Source: Prunus persica (taxonomy: Eukaryota; Streptophyta; Magnoliopsida; Rosales; Rosaceae). From it: a stretch of DNA of 64,000 bases. The stretch is from assembly GCF_000346465.2 (NCBI RefSeq), contig NC_034010.1, positions 4,885,003 through 4,949,002 of the forward strand, read 5' to 3'. Position numbers and translations under genes: made by a program. The notes beneath the pieces are model-generated. The model ran no database searches. It was not told the origin of the DNA and saw only the letters and a program-made list of their open reading frames with translations. Shown one piece after another: positions 1 through 11,728 of this stretch; position 1 is the stretch's first letter, and the number at the start of each line of letters is the position of its first letter.

Positions 1-1487
1 ACATCACCATTGACTAACATAGTAACCGGGGAAGAATATATAACTCATTAATATTATGATTATAAAATAATAACATTTAACATTTCTGTTATGCTATTTA
101 GAATTTGTCATTTAACATTTTGTATATAAAAGAAACTTCACGAGACATTGCCACCTCAGGCCAACATGTCCCTTTTCAAATATAGAGCAAGGGCAAGTCT
201 TAGTGGCATGGACTAACTAGTAAACGAAACCACACACAAAGGCGATCAAACGAATCTCCGTTTTTAGTCTTCAATTGTAATATACTTCTACTAACATCTT
301 CATGTACATAACGAAAGAAAAAACATCCAAAGTTAGGCTTTAAGTACAAAATCTACACTCACAACAGCTTAAACAACATACAAAGCGGATACCCTTTTCA
401 CCTCATAAACCACAAACACGAGAAAACACTATAAGACCACTCATACATCAAATAGCATAAATAATGAAGTAAAAGTTATGCACATTCTGGGTTCTGACCT
501 TGTACAACAAATTTTGTATCGATTAAGCCAAAAACTTATCTCATTCGTTCTACAATAAAGCATCAAACTTTACCCAAGTAATTTGATTAGTGGAAAACCC
601 AAGGAAGAGAAACGAATCAGTTTATAAATATCAGATTTTCTATTACATAGCATTCGAAATCCCTAATCGCTCCACACAAGCAAGCAACCCTAAATCAACT
701 AATCGACTTTGAATTTCCCCTTTCCCACGCTACCTACTAATCTAGAAAACAATAAAAAGAACTAGTTCACTAATTTCTTCAAATTTCTCGGCAACCCAAC
801 AAATTGCGAAGGATATAATATTAGCAAAGTGGTAAATAGGATGGAAGAGAGATTGAATGAGGGCACCTCGGAGAACTGAGGAGGACGAAACCCTAAGGTT
901 TCGATGGGATGAGACATAATAGTTGATCTGCCTTGTGCCTTGTGTTCCCGCGCCCGCGCGACCCCTTGACCGTTCTTTTTTGTAAGGAGAGAATCCTTGG
1001 CGCCAAGAAGACGCTGCTTTGGAGGTTTGGAGTATTGAATTTCAATTTTTATTTTTTTAATGGAAAAATGTAACTTTTTGGTCCTTGTAGTTTGTCCGAT
1101 TTCTATTTTCATTCCTGTGATTTTAATTGTTGTCATTTGATCCATAGCTTGATACCCATTGCCATTTAAGAATACGCCTAAATTTCCGTTAAATAACTTT
1201 GATCAGAGTAAGCATGTGCCTCTCCTTTGGAGCGATATTTCTTTCTACTCGCATTTCATCTCTTCCCATTTCATGTTATGCTCGAATTTGGCGATTGTGG
1301 CCCCTCAACAATTTTGATTCCTCAATTGATATTTTTCATTCAATTTGTAGAGAGTTCAAAGTGAAAATTTTGTTAAACTTAAGAAAAATAGAATTATTGC
1401 TCGCTCTAAATAAGCAACCATGATGGCTAAGAGGAAGTTGTGATGGACTTTTCTTGTAAACTTTGTTAGTTTGTCACCTATTAAATG
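1..1487. other. Left-edge region, possible 5' end of a leftward gene
   Basis: On the minus strand, 780-1030 looks like the 5' part of a plant transcript: GC-richer than its surroundings, with an AAACCTTAGGGTTTCG segment (the plus strand carries the telo-box AAACCCTAA at 890-898). A 127-codon open frame covers 762-1145, but its N-terminal half is low-complexity and it resembles nothing I know, so I treat it as possible leader sequence. Bases 1-760 show no recognisable coding exon. Confidence 0.25.
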
Positions 1488-1489
1488 AT

Positions 1490-1655
1490 AGGGTTAATTA
1501 TATTTTTGGTCATTGGAATTCTACTCAAAATCAAATTTGGTCACTGTGATTTCAATTGTTCCGATTCGTCACCTTATTTGCTAGTTAACAAATTCCGTCA
1601 GTTTGTTAATTCAAAAATATTTAATATTAAGTAAATAATAATTAACATTAACATC
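1490..1655 (+). repeat. Left copy of a ~170-bp long inverted repeat
   Basis: The stretch containing CAAAATCAAATTTGGTCAC and AGTTAACAAATTC recurs in inverted orientation at about 7620-7795. Both copies run in the same order and end at TTTAATATTAAGT. They could be terminal repeats of one 6.3-kb element or two facing copies of one MITE family. No convincing target duplication was found. Confidence 0.6.
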
Positions 1656-1667
1656 AATATAAAAATT

Positions 1668-2670
1668 AGGAAAATACATCAAAATGCCACCATTTTTATA
1701 ATTGTAACTGAAAATACCACCCCTTTTCAATTTTTTTGCAACTATCACCTATAAATATATATATATATTTATTGTTCACTTATTGCACACATATCACTTT
1801 TTTTGAAATTTAGTTCTCTCTCTGTCTCTCTCTGTGTGTCTTTGTGTCTCTCTCTCCCTCTCCATCTATCTAACTACGCCTCTTCTCACGAAGAAGAAGA
1901 TCAAGAATAACCTACAAAACCCACAGCTTTGCCCTCAAAACCCAGTTCTTCCTCTTCTTCTCTGTTTTCTTCTCTACCCAAATTCAAACCCCAACTTCGT
2001 CTCTCTTCAATCCCTTCTGCAACCTAAACAAACCCAAACAAAACCATCTTTTCTGAATATGACAGTATGTCTTGGCATTAGGTGGCCATTGTTTGAGCAT
2101 TTTGGTCCCAATACGATTGCAATAGCAATAGCAAATCAACAATGCTACCTCACTATGATATAATTATAAGTTCATAGAAAATCCCAATACCAAATGCAAG
2201 AATCAATCGACAAAGAACAAACACATTTGTTGTTTATGACAAACAAAATCAATCCCAATACTTCACTTTCTACACCAAATATAGACGAAATCAATCAAAA
2301 TTTGAATTTCAGTAATCAAATTCAATTTAACATCAAAACTTACATATTTTCAACAATTCATTTTTTGGAGAAGCTGTTCTTGAAGAGGGCATGTAAACCC
2401 AGACTTCATAACCCCCCAAAATTGGACCAAAATGCTCAAACAATGGCCACCTAATGCCAAGACATGCTGTCATATTCAAAAAAGATGGTTATGTGTTTAG
2501 GTTGCAGAAGGGATTCGAAGAGAGACGAAGTTGGGGTTTGGATTTGGATAGAGAAGAAAATAGAAAGTAAGAGGAAGACTTGGGTTTTGAGGGCAAAGTT
2601 GTGGGTTTTGTAGGTTGTTCTTGATCTTCTTCTTCGTGAGAAGAGGCGTAGTTAGCTAGATGGGGAGAGG

Positions 2671-2708
<38 letters not shown>

Positions 2709-2856
2709 GAGAGAGAACTAAATTTCAAAAAAATGATCTGTGTGCAATAAGTGGACAATAAATATATATTTATAGATGATAGTTGCAAAAAAATTGGGGA
2801 GGTGTGGTATTTTAAGTTAAAATTATAAAAAGGGTGGCATTTTGAGCTATTTCCCT
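1668..2856. mobile_element. 1.19-kb foldback (long terminal inverted repeat) element
   Basis: Arms at about 1668-2109 and 2422-2856 are extended imperfect inverted repeats of about 440 bp. Shared landmarks are AAAATGCCACC at the outer ends, the CTTCTTCTTCGTGAGAAGAG segment and TTAGGTGGCCATTGTTTGAG at the inner ends. A 310-bp spacer lies between them. The element is bordered by AAAATT on both sides (1662-1667 and 2857-2862), a candidate target duplication. A transcript through it would form a long hairpin. No transposase is encoded; superfamily unassigned. Confidence 0.65.
2665..2717. repeat. (GA)n microsatellite
   Basis: An almost pure GA run with one interrupting C, inside the right arm of the foldback element. 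The matching left-arm site is a shorter, mixed CT/GT tract, so the repeat expanded after the arms diverged. Confidence 0.9.
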
Positions 2857-2862
2857 AAAATT

Positions 2863-4164
2863 GAAGGTTTCAACAACAACATTCCTACCCTATCCCCCTT
2901 TCTGTCATCAACCCCCCTTACCCACCATCCCTTCTCCATGCGCCCACCACCACCTAACCCCTTTGGCCTCCAACCCATGTTTAACATCAGATAGGAGTCT
3001 CCTATTCCATAACCACTTTTCATACCACATATATTATTATTATTATTTATTATTCACTTCCAAATATAGGGGATATATGTTTTTCTAGTGGCTTCGCTTG
3101 GGCCTGATGGAACTGTTTCCTTCTTTTCGGCCAAGGGGGCTGACGGAAGGAACTTTTGGTCTTTCTTCTTTTGAGTGCGGGCTTCAATGGAATGTGAGTA
3201 GATAGATGTGTTGCGCTTCTAACTTATGATCAAACGATTGATCGGCCAAGCAAGGAACCTTCTCTTAGCCTAGGTTCTTTCACTTTCTTGGGCTCGAGGA
3301 TAGTTAGGCTTCATACGGATGTTTTTGTTATTTTTAGGGTTTTAAGTAAAAATAATGCAATTAAACTAAATGTGCGTTTAAACGTAAAGACAAGAATTAA
3401 TGTGCGACAAAATAAATCAAAGCGATAAGTAAAGCAAGAACGAAATAAAAGCGATAAGAACAATAAAATAAATTAAACTTGAAATTAAACTTAATTGAAG
3501 TGCGATAACAATGAAAAGCAAAGCAATGGAAATAAACTTGAATTTAAATGACATGAAAATATAAATTGAACAAGAATTTAAACTTACACTAGAAAAAGGA
3601 AGAACTCGCTACACTAGATGCGTGAAAAATAAAATCCTAAGTCTAGGAAAAGAAAAGTGCTAGACGAAATATAGGTTTGTCTGTCTGATGTTGTGTGTCT
3701 CTTTCCTTCGTTTGGTGAGGTTTACATAGGGCATTCATCAGCCCATGGGCTGGCCATTGAATGGCCAAAGGTCAACTCTTTTAAAACTTATTTCTTTCCG
3801 AGGCCCCCCTAAATCCGTGGGATTGCATTGATTGAAATATTTTGATATGCTTGATTCTTCCTTGCTTTGGAACAGTCAAAGTTGTTATTAAACTCCTTGA
3901 TTTCTTTCCTTGTGAGGCCTTCGTCACATGCCCATAATCCTTCCTGAAATCCTGTGCTCGAATAAGTGGCTTGGACTTGGACCTCCGAGCCTTTGGAATA
4001 ATATAAGGATGCCCTTCATGACCTTTAAATTCCTGGAGCTCTAAAATTGGTTCGCCGAGGAACCTCATCCAATCTTTGTATTCATTCATTAATATATATA
4101 TATAATGGGCAGCTATAAAAACTCCCTCAAATCTAGAACCCTTCAGCCACAACAACTCTAGCAT
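2863..4164. other. AT-rich intergenic sequence without recognised genes
   Basis: A pyrimidine-rich stretch (2870-3060) is followed by purine-rich, repeat-like DNA (3340-3620) in which AATAAA and GCGATAA-type words recur. This resembles non-coding retroelement sequence, but no domain, LTR end or primer site could be placed. Confidence 0.3.
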
Positions 4165-4775
4165 AAAATAAATCTCGGCCGCAACTATTCTATCAAACCA
4201 AAAACTTTGATCGCAACTATCATTCGAAACCTGACTAAGATCTTCCAAAAATCCTAGCAATTCCAGCCGCAAAGAACCCCAGCAAATCCGGCCGCCACTA
4301 AAATCCTCAGGCTCCTAACCGCTACATCTTGACCGCCAAGCCCCTTCAAAATCGGGCTCCCAGCTTTCACGAAACCCCCAAGCTCCGGCCGCAAGAATCC
4401 TCGGACTCCAAATCTCGCCAGCGAAGATTCTTCAATCCGTGCCCCCAATATCAGCCGCTAAGTTCCTTCAATCCAACCGTGATTTCCACTAGTCCCGCCC
4501 GTGGTTTCAGCAAACTCGACCTTGAGTTTTTGCCCAACTTTGGAGTTCCACACTTGGCCGCGAAGCTCCTTCAATCTGACTGCATTCTTCAGCCGCTAAA
4601 TCTTAGCCACACGAAATTCAGCCGCACTAGCCTTGGGCTCCATCTGATCGCTTTCTTGCATATCTCGAATTACTTCGGTTGCATATTCTTGGGCACCGGT
4701 CACAAAGGCCCGGCCGCAACTTAACATTTCAATACTTGGCTGCCCACTTTCAAAATCTCTAGACATTCCAGCTGC
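4165..4775. repeat. Degenerate array of GCCGC-led units
   Basis: The word GCCGC (or a one-base variant) recurs roughly every 35-50 bp, often followed by AA, a few bases and then TCCTTCAATC or CCTCGGACTCC. Examples are at about 4176, 4266, 4291, 4387, 4453, 4557 and 4602. The pattern shows on both strands as long low-quality open frames, which I do not regard as genes. Confidence 0.45.
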
Positions 4776-5029
4776 AACAGAGTGTAGCCCGGGTTGGGTG
4801 ATTTCTCACCATCCCGAAATAGGAACAAACATATATTTAGTTAAATACTGCAATTGGGGTTTGAACAAGGGATTAGAAGCAAGTGTAGATACTGATCGTT
4901 TGTTTGCTGTAGGAGCTGACGAAAGAGGTGGTAGATTCAAAGTTATGAGATCTTTGAATCAATTAACAGTGGTGGGTTTGTTTACATTTGTTCCAACCAA
5001 AATTAACATAGTTTAATTTCTACAATTAA

Positions 5030-6540
5030 TGGGCCAATTTCGTGGTTAGTTAACTAAGGCCCAACCACCAAGAGCCATTTCAACGTCTAAAAGGGCCCAA
5101 TCGATGCTTCTGTGGCCTAGGCCATTCGGACAGAAGCTAATCACGAACATTGACCATCGTATGGTCAACCGGTGCTTCAGACAAAAGTGTTCGATGATAC
5201 AGCACCTAATACTATAGTACATCACTTCAGACAGATTTGTACCTGAAGGTACAATAAGTTACTGAAGACAAAATTGTGTGCGATGCTACAGTTCCACTCC
5301 GGACAGAAAGTGTCCGGAGTTAGAGTAAAAAACCAATTAATGTATTTATAACCAGTCCAAATGGTTTTGTAAATTACAAATCAAGGTGAAATCATCAATG
5401 CCTAGGCTATCCTTAACTGATTTAATTATTTAACAGTTAAAAAGGTGCAATTTGAGCTTCGGGTCGAAAACAATTCAAACTGTTATGCTTTTACAGGTGT
5501 CACAAAATAATTTACTCCAAGTAACAATAAAGAAATCATATTGGGTGGAGAATATTCAGTCTTTGGTGTATATAGAATTGTAAAATATTGAAGTTGGCCA
5601 ATTACAGGGCATTTTCATATCAATTACAATATTCAAACTAGATGAAAGGTGCTTTTGCTACCACATTGCTCCTCACTGATCAACTTGGAAGTCATGCATG
5701 TATTATCTTGTGGATTCTTTATGGTTTGTAGTAGCAGCACCCATCAATCAGTCATCCATTTTACTAAAGACTTTGAAGCCTATAAATAGAGGAAGAAAGC
5801 TCAGTGTTAAGGATTCAACAGGGAATCAATAAACCTATTTTGAACAACCTTCAAAATACGCTTACTCTCAACAACCTCGAAGTAACCCAGACTCAAACAC
5901 TTACAAAGAGTCTCACAGCAAACCAAAGCCAAGATTTGAATCAAATCCTTCTTAGTCTCTGAATTCCCAGTTGACAACTCCTGATTGAAATTCTATTCTT
6001 TTCCCAAACACATGCACTGTCTAATTCCCAGTTGAGAACTCCTGATTGGAATTACATTGCTATTGTTTGTAACCTATACACTCTGTCAGCATCGCTTGGT
6101 ATGATTTGATAGTTGGCCTTGATTTCTAGCTCATTTAAATCAAACTCCTATCTATGTTTCGGACAAGCTCTAACTGCAGATATCTCTAACAAATCCCCAT
6201 CGGACACTTCCTGCACGGTCTTAAGTGCAGTTATATCCGATAAGATTTGTTTCAGCCCAATAAGGCTTTCCCTGGCTTTATCAGACCTTGCTTTACTTTT
6301 ATTTAAGTTCATTTCAGTCCAATTATACTGTGTCAATTGGACACTTTTCATTCAAGATTTGTTATTGAACTCTTTGTCTGATGACAGTCTAAAATCACCA
6401 TCCATCTTACTTTTATTCCATATCAAGTGAAATATTGAAGTCCTCTTCATTGAGGCATAGAAAAGAACCTATCTAAAGCCAGATTCCCCTCTTCAGAGCA
6501 CAGTGGCTTTGGTTAGAGGTTAAGATCACAGGAGCGCAAT
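5030..6540 (+). other. LTR-type segment with TATA box and upstream repeats (unassigned)
   Basis: CTATAAATAGAGGAAG at about 5779 is a strong TATA-like box. Upstream lie imperfect repeats of a CAGACANAANTGT theme (5160-5300) and a perfect inverted repeat, CTCCGGACA-N5-TGTCCGGAG (5297-5319). Downstream, CCCAGTTGANAACTCCTGATT occurs twice (about 5967 and 6029). This resembles the regulatory half of an LTR or another retroelement-type promoter. No coding domain or defined ends were found. Confidence 0.35.
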
Positions 6541-7619
6541 TCATTCACTACGTTATTGTTGGAATTTGAAAAAGGTTTTTAAAATTTAACCGTTTTGATT
6601 TATTTAATTATTTGGGATGTTTTATTTTATTTATTGTAGGGGTTATAAATATTTAATTTTCAGGTTTTATTTCTATATTGAATGTCTTAATTTTCTAGTT
6701 TAATGTGGTAAAGGTTACATGTTATTGGATGCCTATAAAAGGCCACTCTTCCTTCACATTTGAAAAAAGACAATATACCATCAGAATATCACATACCACA
6801 ATCACCACCACAATCTGATTCTCTCATCTTCTACTTTTTATATTTTTTCTACTTATACTATTATTTCGAGCATGGTTCTGTGACTTGGATACCTATATCC
6901 CTCTATGAACGTGCTCATAGCATATCTTGAGTTTGTGTAGAAGGGGTCGTATCTATCTTGGAGTCTTGTAGATCGCCAGTAACTGCACGTAGGGAGGCTA
7001 TAAAGTCTTTAGGACAGAGTCTTTGACGTGCTTCACCTTACCAAACTCACTTTCTTACTTATAATTTTTTTTGCTTTTACTTACCTATCAATTTACTTTT
7101 CTTCAGTTTCATTGTACCTTAAAAGCTTTCCAATTTGTTTATATGTTATTTATAATATAAAGGATTTTGTATTTGGCTTTACGGAAAGAGGAAAACTATA
7201 ATTTTTTATAACAATTATCACGCTTTACCACCTCTTTCTACTAGAACAATTTGAGCCCATTTCAAGGCCCAGATCTCTTTCATCTCACTTCCTTCACCAA
7301 CAAGTAACCGCTAGGTGCAAAGTATAGCCTGTTAGCGACCAAGGGCATCACATTGTTCAAAACACGACTAACAACATTAAACTAGTTTTGTCTACAATCA
7401 TGTGAGAGGCACTTACCCAAGAACCCAACACATTTTTAGATCTCTTTGTAACTTACCAATATTCGAAATTCTAGTTTTGATCTACTTGATGGGAGCAGAG
7501 AGAAAGGATGGTGGGGCTAGGCACTGTTGGGTAGGTGGGGAAGGGAGGCTGAGGGCAGAACAAAGGGAACATGAGTAGGCTTTTGATTTTTTTGAAATAT
7601 TAAATTTCATTGAAAATAA
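6541..7619. other. AT-rich segment with a second TATA-like box; otherwise nothing recognised
   Basis: CCTATAAAAGGCC at about 6731 is a good TATA-like sequence, followed by a pyrimidine-rich leader-like stretch. It may be another LTR fragment. No ends, primer site or coding region could be identified, and 7200-7619 shows nothing recognisable. Confidence 0.25.
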
Positions 7620-7795
7620 TTATTTTTAACTTAATATTAAATATGTTTAAAATTAAATAAACTGACGCAATTGAGGCATAGGACTGAATTTGTTAACTAC
7701 TGTAAATACGGTGACTAAATTGAAAAAATTAAAATCATGGTGACCAAATTTGATTTTGAGCTAAACCCCAATGGCCAAAATGTAATTAACCATAA
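7620..7795 (-). repeat. Right copy of the ~170-bp long inverted repeat
   Basis: This is the inverted partner of 1490-1655. Its outer end reads GGTTAATTACATTTTGG on the minus strand, against GGGTTAATTATATTTTTGG on the left copy. Confidence 0.6.
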
Positions 7796-8137
7796 ATAAT
7801 ATACTAGGTAGGATAGGAATGAGTATTATGGGACTTGTCTCTTACTTGGAAATTTTTTTCGTACAAACGATTTTAAGAGGAGGAGTAGACCTCCACTCTC
7901 AAGATCAATGGCAAATTGATATGGGAAGCCACCATGGAAACCAAAAGATAAGGCCTTCTTTACAAAGCTCACTAAAAAAGAAGATAAATTCCAAAAAGTG
8001 AATGAAAGTTGTTTTATTAAGCAACATTTTGTGAAATGAAAGTTGGCTAGACAACTCAAATGCTTATTCTGCTTTTGCTCTGACAAGAACAAACCTTGAA
8101 ATGCTGCTTTTATTGTGAAATGACACTAAGCTTCTTA

Positions 8138-8637
8138 GGCCCGTTTTATTCATGGGAAAGAATGTTTGGTTTATGGGAAAAAAAGTTTGGGGATGGGAAA
8201 TCAATTACTTTTCCATCTTTGGTAAGTCCATGCATGTGAAATCGCTGCCTTCCACATGGAAAAGTAGGGAGGAAAGTGAAGCCCTCCTCCTCCCTTGGGT
8301 TTCGTTTTCCTCATCATGAAAAAGTTTAGAAAAATGAGTCAACATTAAATACACATTTTTCATGACCATATTATCCCCATTAACAATTTAGAATTATAAT
8401 ATAGCATTAAATGCATTTATTTTTTGTTTGATTTCATATGGATATAGTTGAAAAATTAAACAAACTTTGTTTTTCATTGCCACACAAACCAAACATGTAA
8501 AATGAAATAAAGTGGTATTTCTTGATTACTTTCCCAGGATTACCAAATATGGGAAAGGAATCTCCATTTTCCATTCCTTGGGAAATGACATGGAAAGTAA
8601 TTTCCCCTCAAATCCGTTCCGTGAGCCAAACGGGGCC
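8138..8637. mobile_element. Tourist-like MITE (PIF/Harbinger superfamily), 500 bp
   Basis: Terminal inverted repeats GGCCCGTTT... and, reverse-complemented, GGCCCCGTTTGGCTCA are flanked by TTA at 8135-8137 and 8638-8640, the target duplication of this superfamily. Internal GGGAAA/TTTCCC words are arranged symmetrically. A second copy in inverse orientation lies at 41089-41570. No coding capacity. Confidence 0.8.
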
Positions 8638-8640
8638 TTA

Positions 8641-9309
8641 TAGATTTTGTCATGCTTTCTTCTCATTTATTTTGTATATCAAGAATGATTTGTGTATTGG
8701 CATTTGTGTATAACTCAGTTTGGTTGAGCTCTTCCACATCTATTCATGTGGACAGAGGTTTGAAACCCCAAGCACCAATATTTGTGTAAACCCCCCTTGC
8801 CCAATCACTTATATATATATAAACAAACGGAATTTCATAATTTCATACATCCCTTATACTCCACTTTTTAACTGAATTCACAATCACGATCATAAAGGTC
8901 TAAAATATCGATGGTTTTGGAAATATCAGTAATCCAAAAACATGAAAATTTTCACTTGAATTATTGGGATATTATCAATATTCCTAAAAATTGAATAAAA
9001 TCTACGGAAATTGTAAGAAAAACTTGGAATTTTTTTAAAAACTTTGGAGGATGTTTATTTAGTCAATTATCTATTACTTTATGACAAAAAAAAATTGGAA
9101 GGAAATGCATTGCATGATGGGTTTAACTGATTTAAGTTGATTATATAGCGACAAACACTGCGAGTGTAGAAAATATGTCGCAATTAATGAAAGAAGATTA
9201 AACACACCATAATCATTATTTATAATGATTTACTACAATATTTTACACTTTATACATTGCATGGTTAGATACATGAGTAACTTAGTATCACATAGAGTTC
9301 CTATAAGGT
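8641..9309. other. Intergenic AT-rich DNA, no feature seen
   Basis: No credible gene or bounded repeat was found; a short (TA)n run lies near 8811. Confidence 0.3.
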
Positions 9310-9758
9310 TCAAATTTGAGTTATTTACACTAACACCTCATGAGGTTTTTGGATTTTCACAAAACTCCTTAAGGTTTTAGAAATTACAAGAACACCCGCT
9401 GATGTTTTAAATTGTTTTCACAAAACTCATTTTCAATGATTTTTATATCCAAATATTTATGATTTTATACCAAAAAAAAAATAATTTAAAAATCTTCAAA
9501 TGACAAAGTTGGCCTTTGAGATTAGATTGCATATACTTCATTGAGGTTAATTTTATCATTTGCATAAGTTTTTTATTTTTATTTTTATTTTTTATCAATG
9601 AAGTCATCAATTTTTGGACAAACATTCAATGAAAAGGGGTTTTGTGCAAACAAATTGAAACTTCAGGAGGTGTTCGTGTAATTTTTCAGACTTGAGGGGG
9701 TTTTGTGAAAACACAAGAAACCTCAGGGAGTGTTAGCGTAATTAACACTTCAAATTTT
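9310..9758. mobile_element. MITE with ~120-bp inverted ends
   Basis: The left end TTTACACTAACACCTCATGAGG pairs with the right end, whose complement reads TTACGCTAACACTCCCTGAGG. Further matching blocks (CACAAAACTC..., GTTTTGTGAAAACA) lie inward. Non-coding; superfamily not assigned. Confidence 0.55.
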
Positions 9759-11728
9759 CATTGTCTTCATCATCTCAATATTATCAATATTATCGATATT
9801 ATAGAGATATTTTAGCCAAATCTTGCTGAAGTGTGAGAGAAATTATCGACATCAATATTTTCCGATATTATCATCGATATTATCAATATTTATACAATGT
9901 GTACGCATACGTTCCAAAATATCTTTGACTTGGAAAGACGATAATATCCTCGATATTTCGTCGATATTATCGATATTTTAGACTACGAATTTCATAATTA
10001 GCATAACACATATCATAGGTAGAAATCCACAAATGACCTAGCAACATATTCCTAATTCCATTTAGCAAATTGACACCACCAAATCACTGGTTTTTTAAAG
10101 GGTTTTGTACTTCATCTTTAAATTTATTTTAGAATTAAAAAAGATAATGAGTAGTTGTGTTCCATAAAAATACGATTCATTATCTGATTTTTCTTTTAAT
10201 TTTAATTTTATTTAATGTGAAAAAGGGTGAATTTACCATATTATCCTCATTTAATTAATAATTTCAATTCTTAATGTTTACATTAACTAAGGATATTTTA
10301 TAGTATTTTGAATGTTTCACTATTCTCTGCCTTTTGCTTTATATATATAGATGAAGACCACTAAGTCCTTTAATCCCTCTAGCAGGTTCATTCTCCATGT
10401 CTGATTGACTTCCTATAGATGGTTTATTATGCATCAAGTTACGAATGCTGATTCCATCATCCCATATAAATCCAGCACAAGAAGATGTTCCTTGTGTATA
10501 CCAAATCCAAACTTGGCTCTAGAATAAGAAATATCACATTTCTACATTCCGAAACAACACAAAATCAGTATTTTTTTTGGGTCAGTCTTAATTACATATG
10601 ATGTATTGTATTTCCAGAAGCACCTTCCACGACTCCTTTGTGTCTTTGAGGTTCCCCTTCCCACCCTCATTTGCCTACTGCGAAATGAACACCTTGATGT
10701 TTGGCTGGTGCCAGAGTTTGACATGCTTATTAAAGTGCATAAAATAAGGGAGACAAAATAGTAGTTGTAGACCTAGATATAAAGGGATTAACAAGTTGTT
10801 CAATGAAATGCAATTATATATCAAAATTAGAAATGTAAACCCTAAACCTTACATGCCAGAATGAGAAATTGAACAAAATCTCAACCCATGAATAAAACAT
10901 TTTGAGGACCCCTAATTCCTAAATTCGAGTCTCGACTGAATTGGAAAGTCATACCAAAAAAGAAAGACTGGAATGGGAAGAGGTGAAGCCATAAATAAGG
11001 TAGATGCCACAAGTAGGCAAAAACACACCTCCATGTGAGAGGCATGTGTTTAATTTCTGCCATTTAATTGGACATAAATGTGGATGCGTCCTTAAATTGT
11101 GAGGGGTATCAAACTAGGGGGATCAAGGCGAAGAACATCCCTTCGATTTTTGTGAAAGATGCAGATGTAAGGACCTTTTTTTTTGGACGAAATGCAGATG
11201 TATGTAAGGACTAATTTCTTCATAATTGGTATTTGGGAGTCTCACCAATGCCTTGTCCACATGTTGATATATTCAGATTTTACTTTTGGTTTTATGCCCT
11301 TGAGAAAAACAATTTTGAGGGTAGGGGTGCATATAAATTAACATATTACTGTGTACTCAGAGTAGGTGCCAAAGCTCTTTCTAGAATAAATGATATATTA
11401 TTTAGAAGAAACAAATGTATACATTGAGAGATACAAGTTGTTTCCATTTGAGAAGAACAAAGTATACGGCACATACTTCCTGGCTCTCTAAGCAGCAACG
11501 AAAGATGTATAAGCGGGGCAGAGAAAACCTTGTGCCATCCCTCTTCACCATGCCCATCCTTGTACCGCATTATGCGCGTTTCCACATCTGATGGCTAGCT
11601 GGCTTTAGAATGGAGCCTTTTTCATTTTTCGGTATGAATCTTTAGAATAGAATCAGTAGTATGGAAAACCGCAAGATCAAATCTCACTTTCAGTTTGTTC
11701 ACTCGGTGCTATCAAGAAAAGCCATACT
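9759..11728. other. NRPC2 downstream flank; cryptic ATATTATCGAT repeats, no gene
   Basis: Bases 9760-9990 are crowded with variants of GATATTATCGATATT, a self-complementary AT-rich cryptic repeat. The rest, to the NRPC2 stop codon at 11729, would include its 3' UTR. I could not point to a clear poly(A) signal on the minus strand and see no other gene. Confidence 0.35.

Noticed and set aside
762..1145. 127-codon minus-strand open frame
   Set aside because: The N-terminal half is low-complexity and the 3' part looks like leader sequence with a telo-box. No domain and no recognisable relatives.
1800..2788. Idea that the foldback arms are two genes of one family
   Set aside because: The open frames at 1834 and 2489 are the same sequence on opposite arms and are not conserved as proteins.
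3781..4724. Overlapping long open frames on both strands
   Set aside because: They arise from the GCCGC-led repeat array, and both strands are open over the same stretch.
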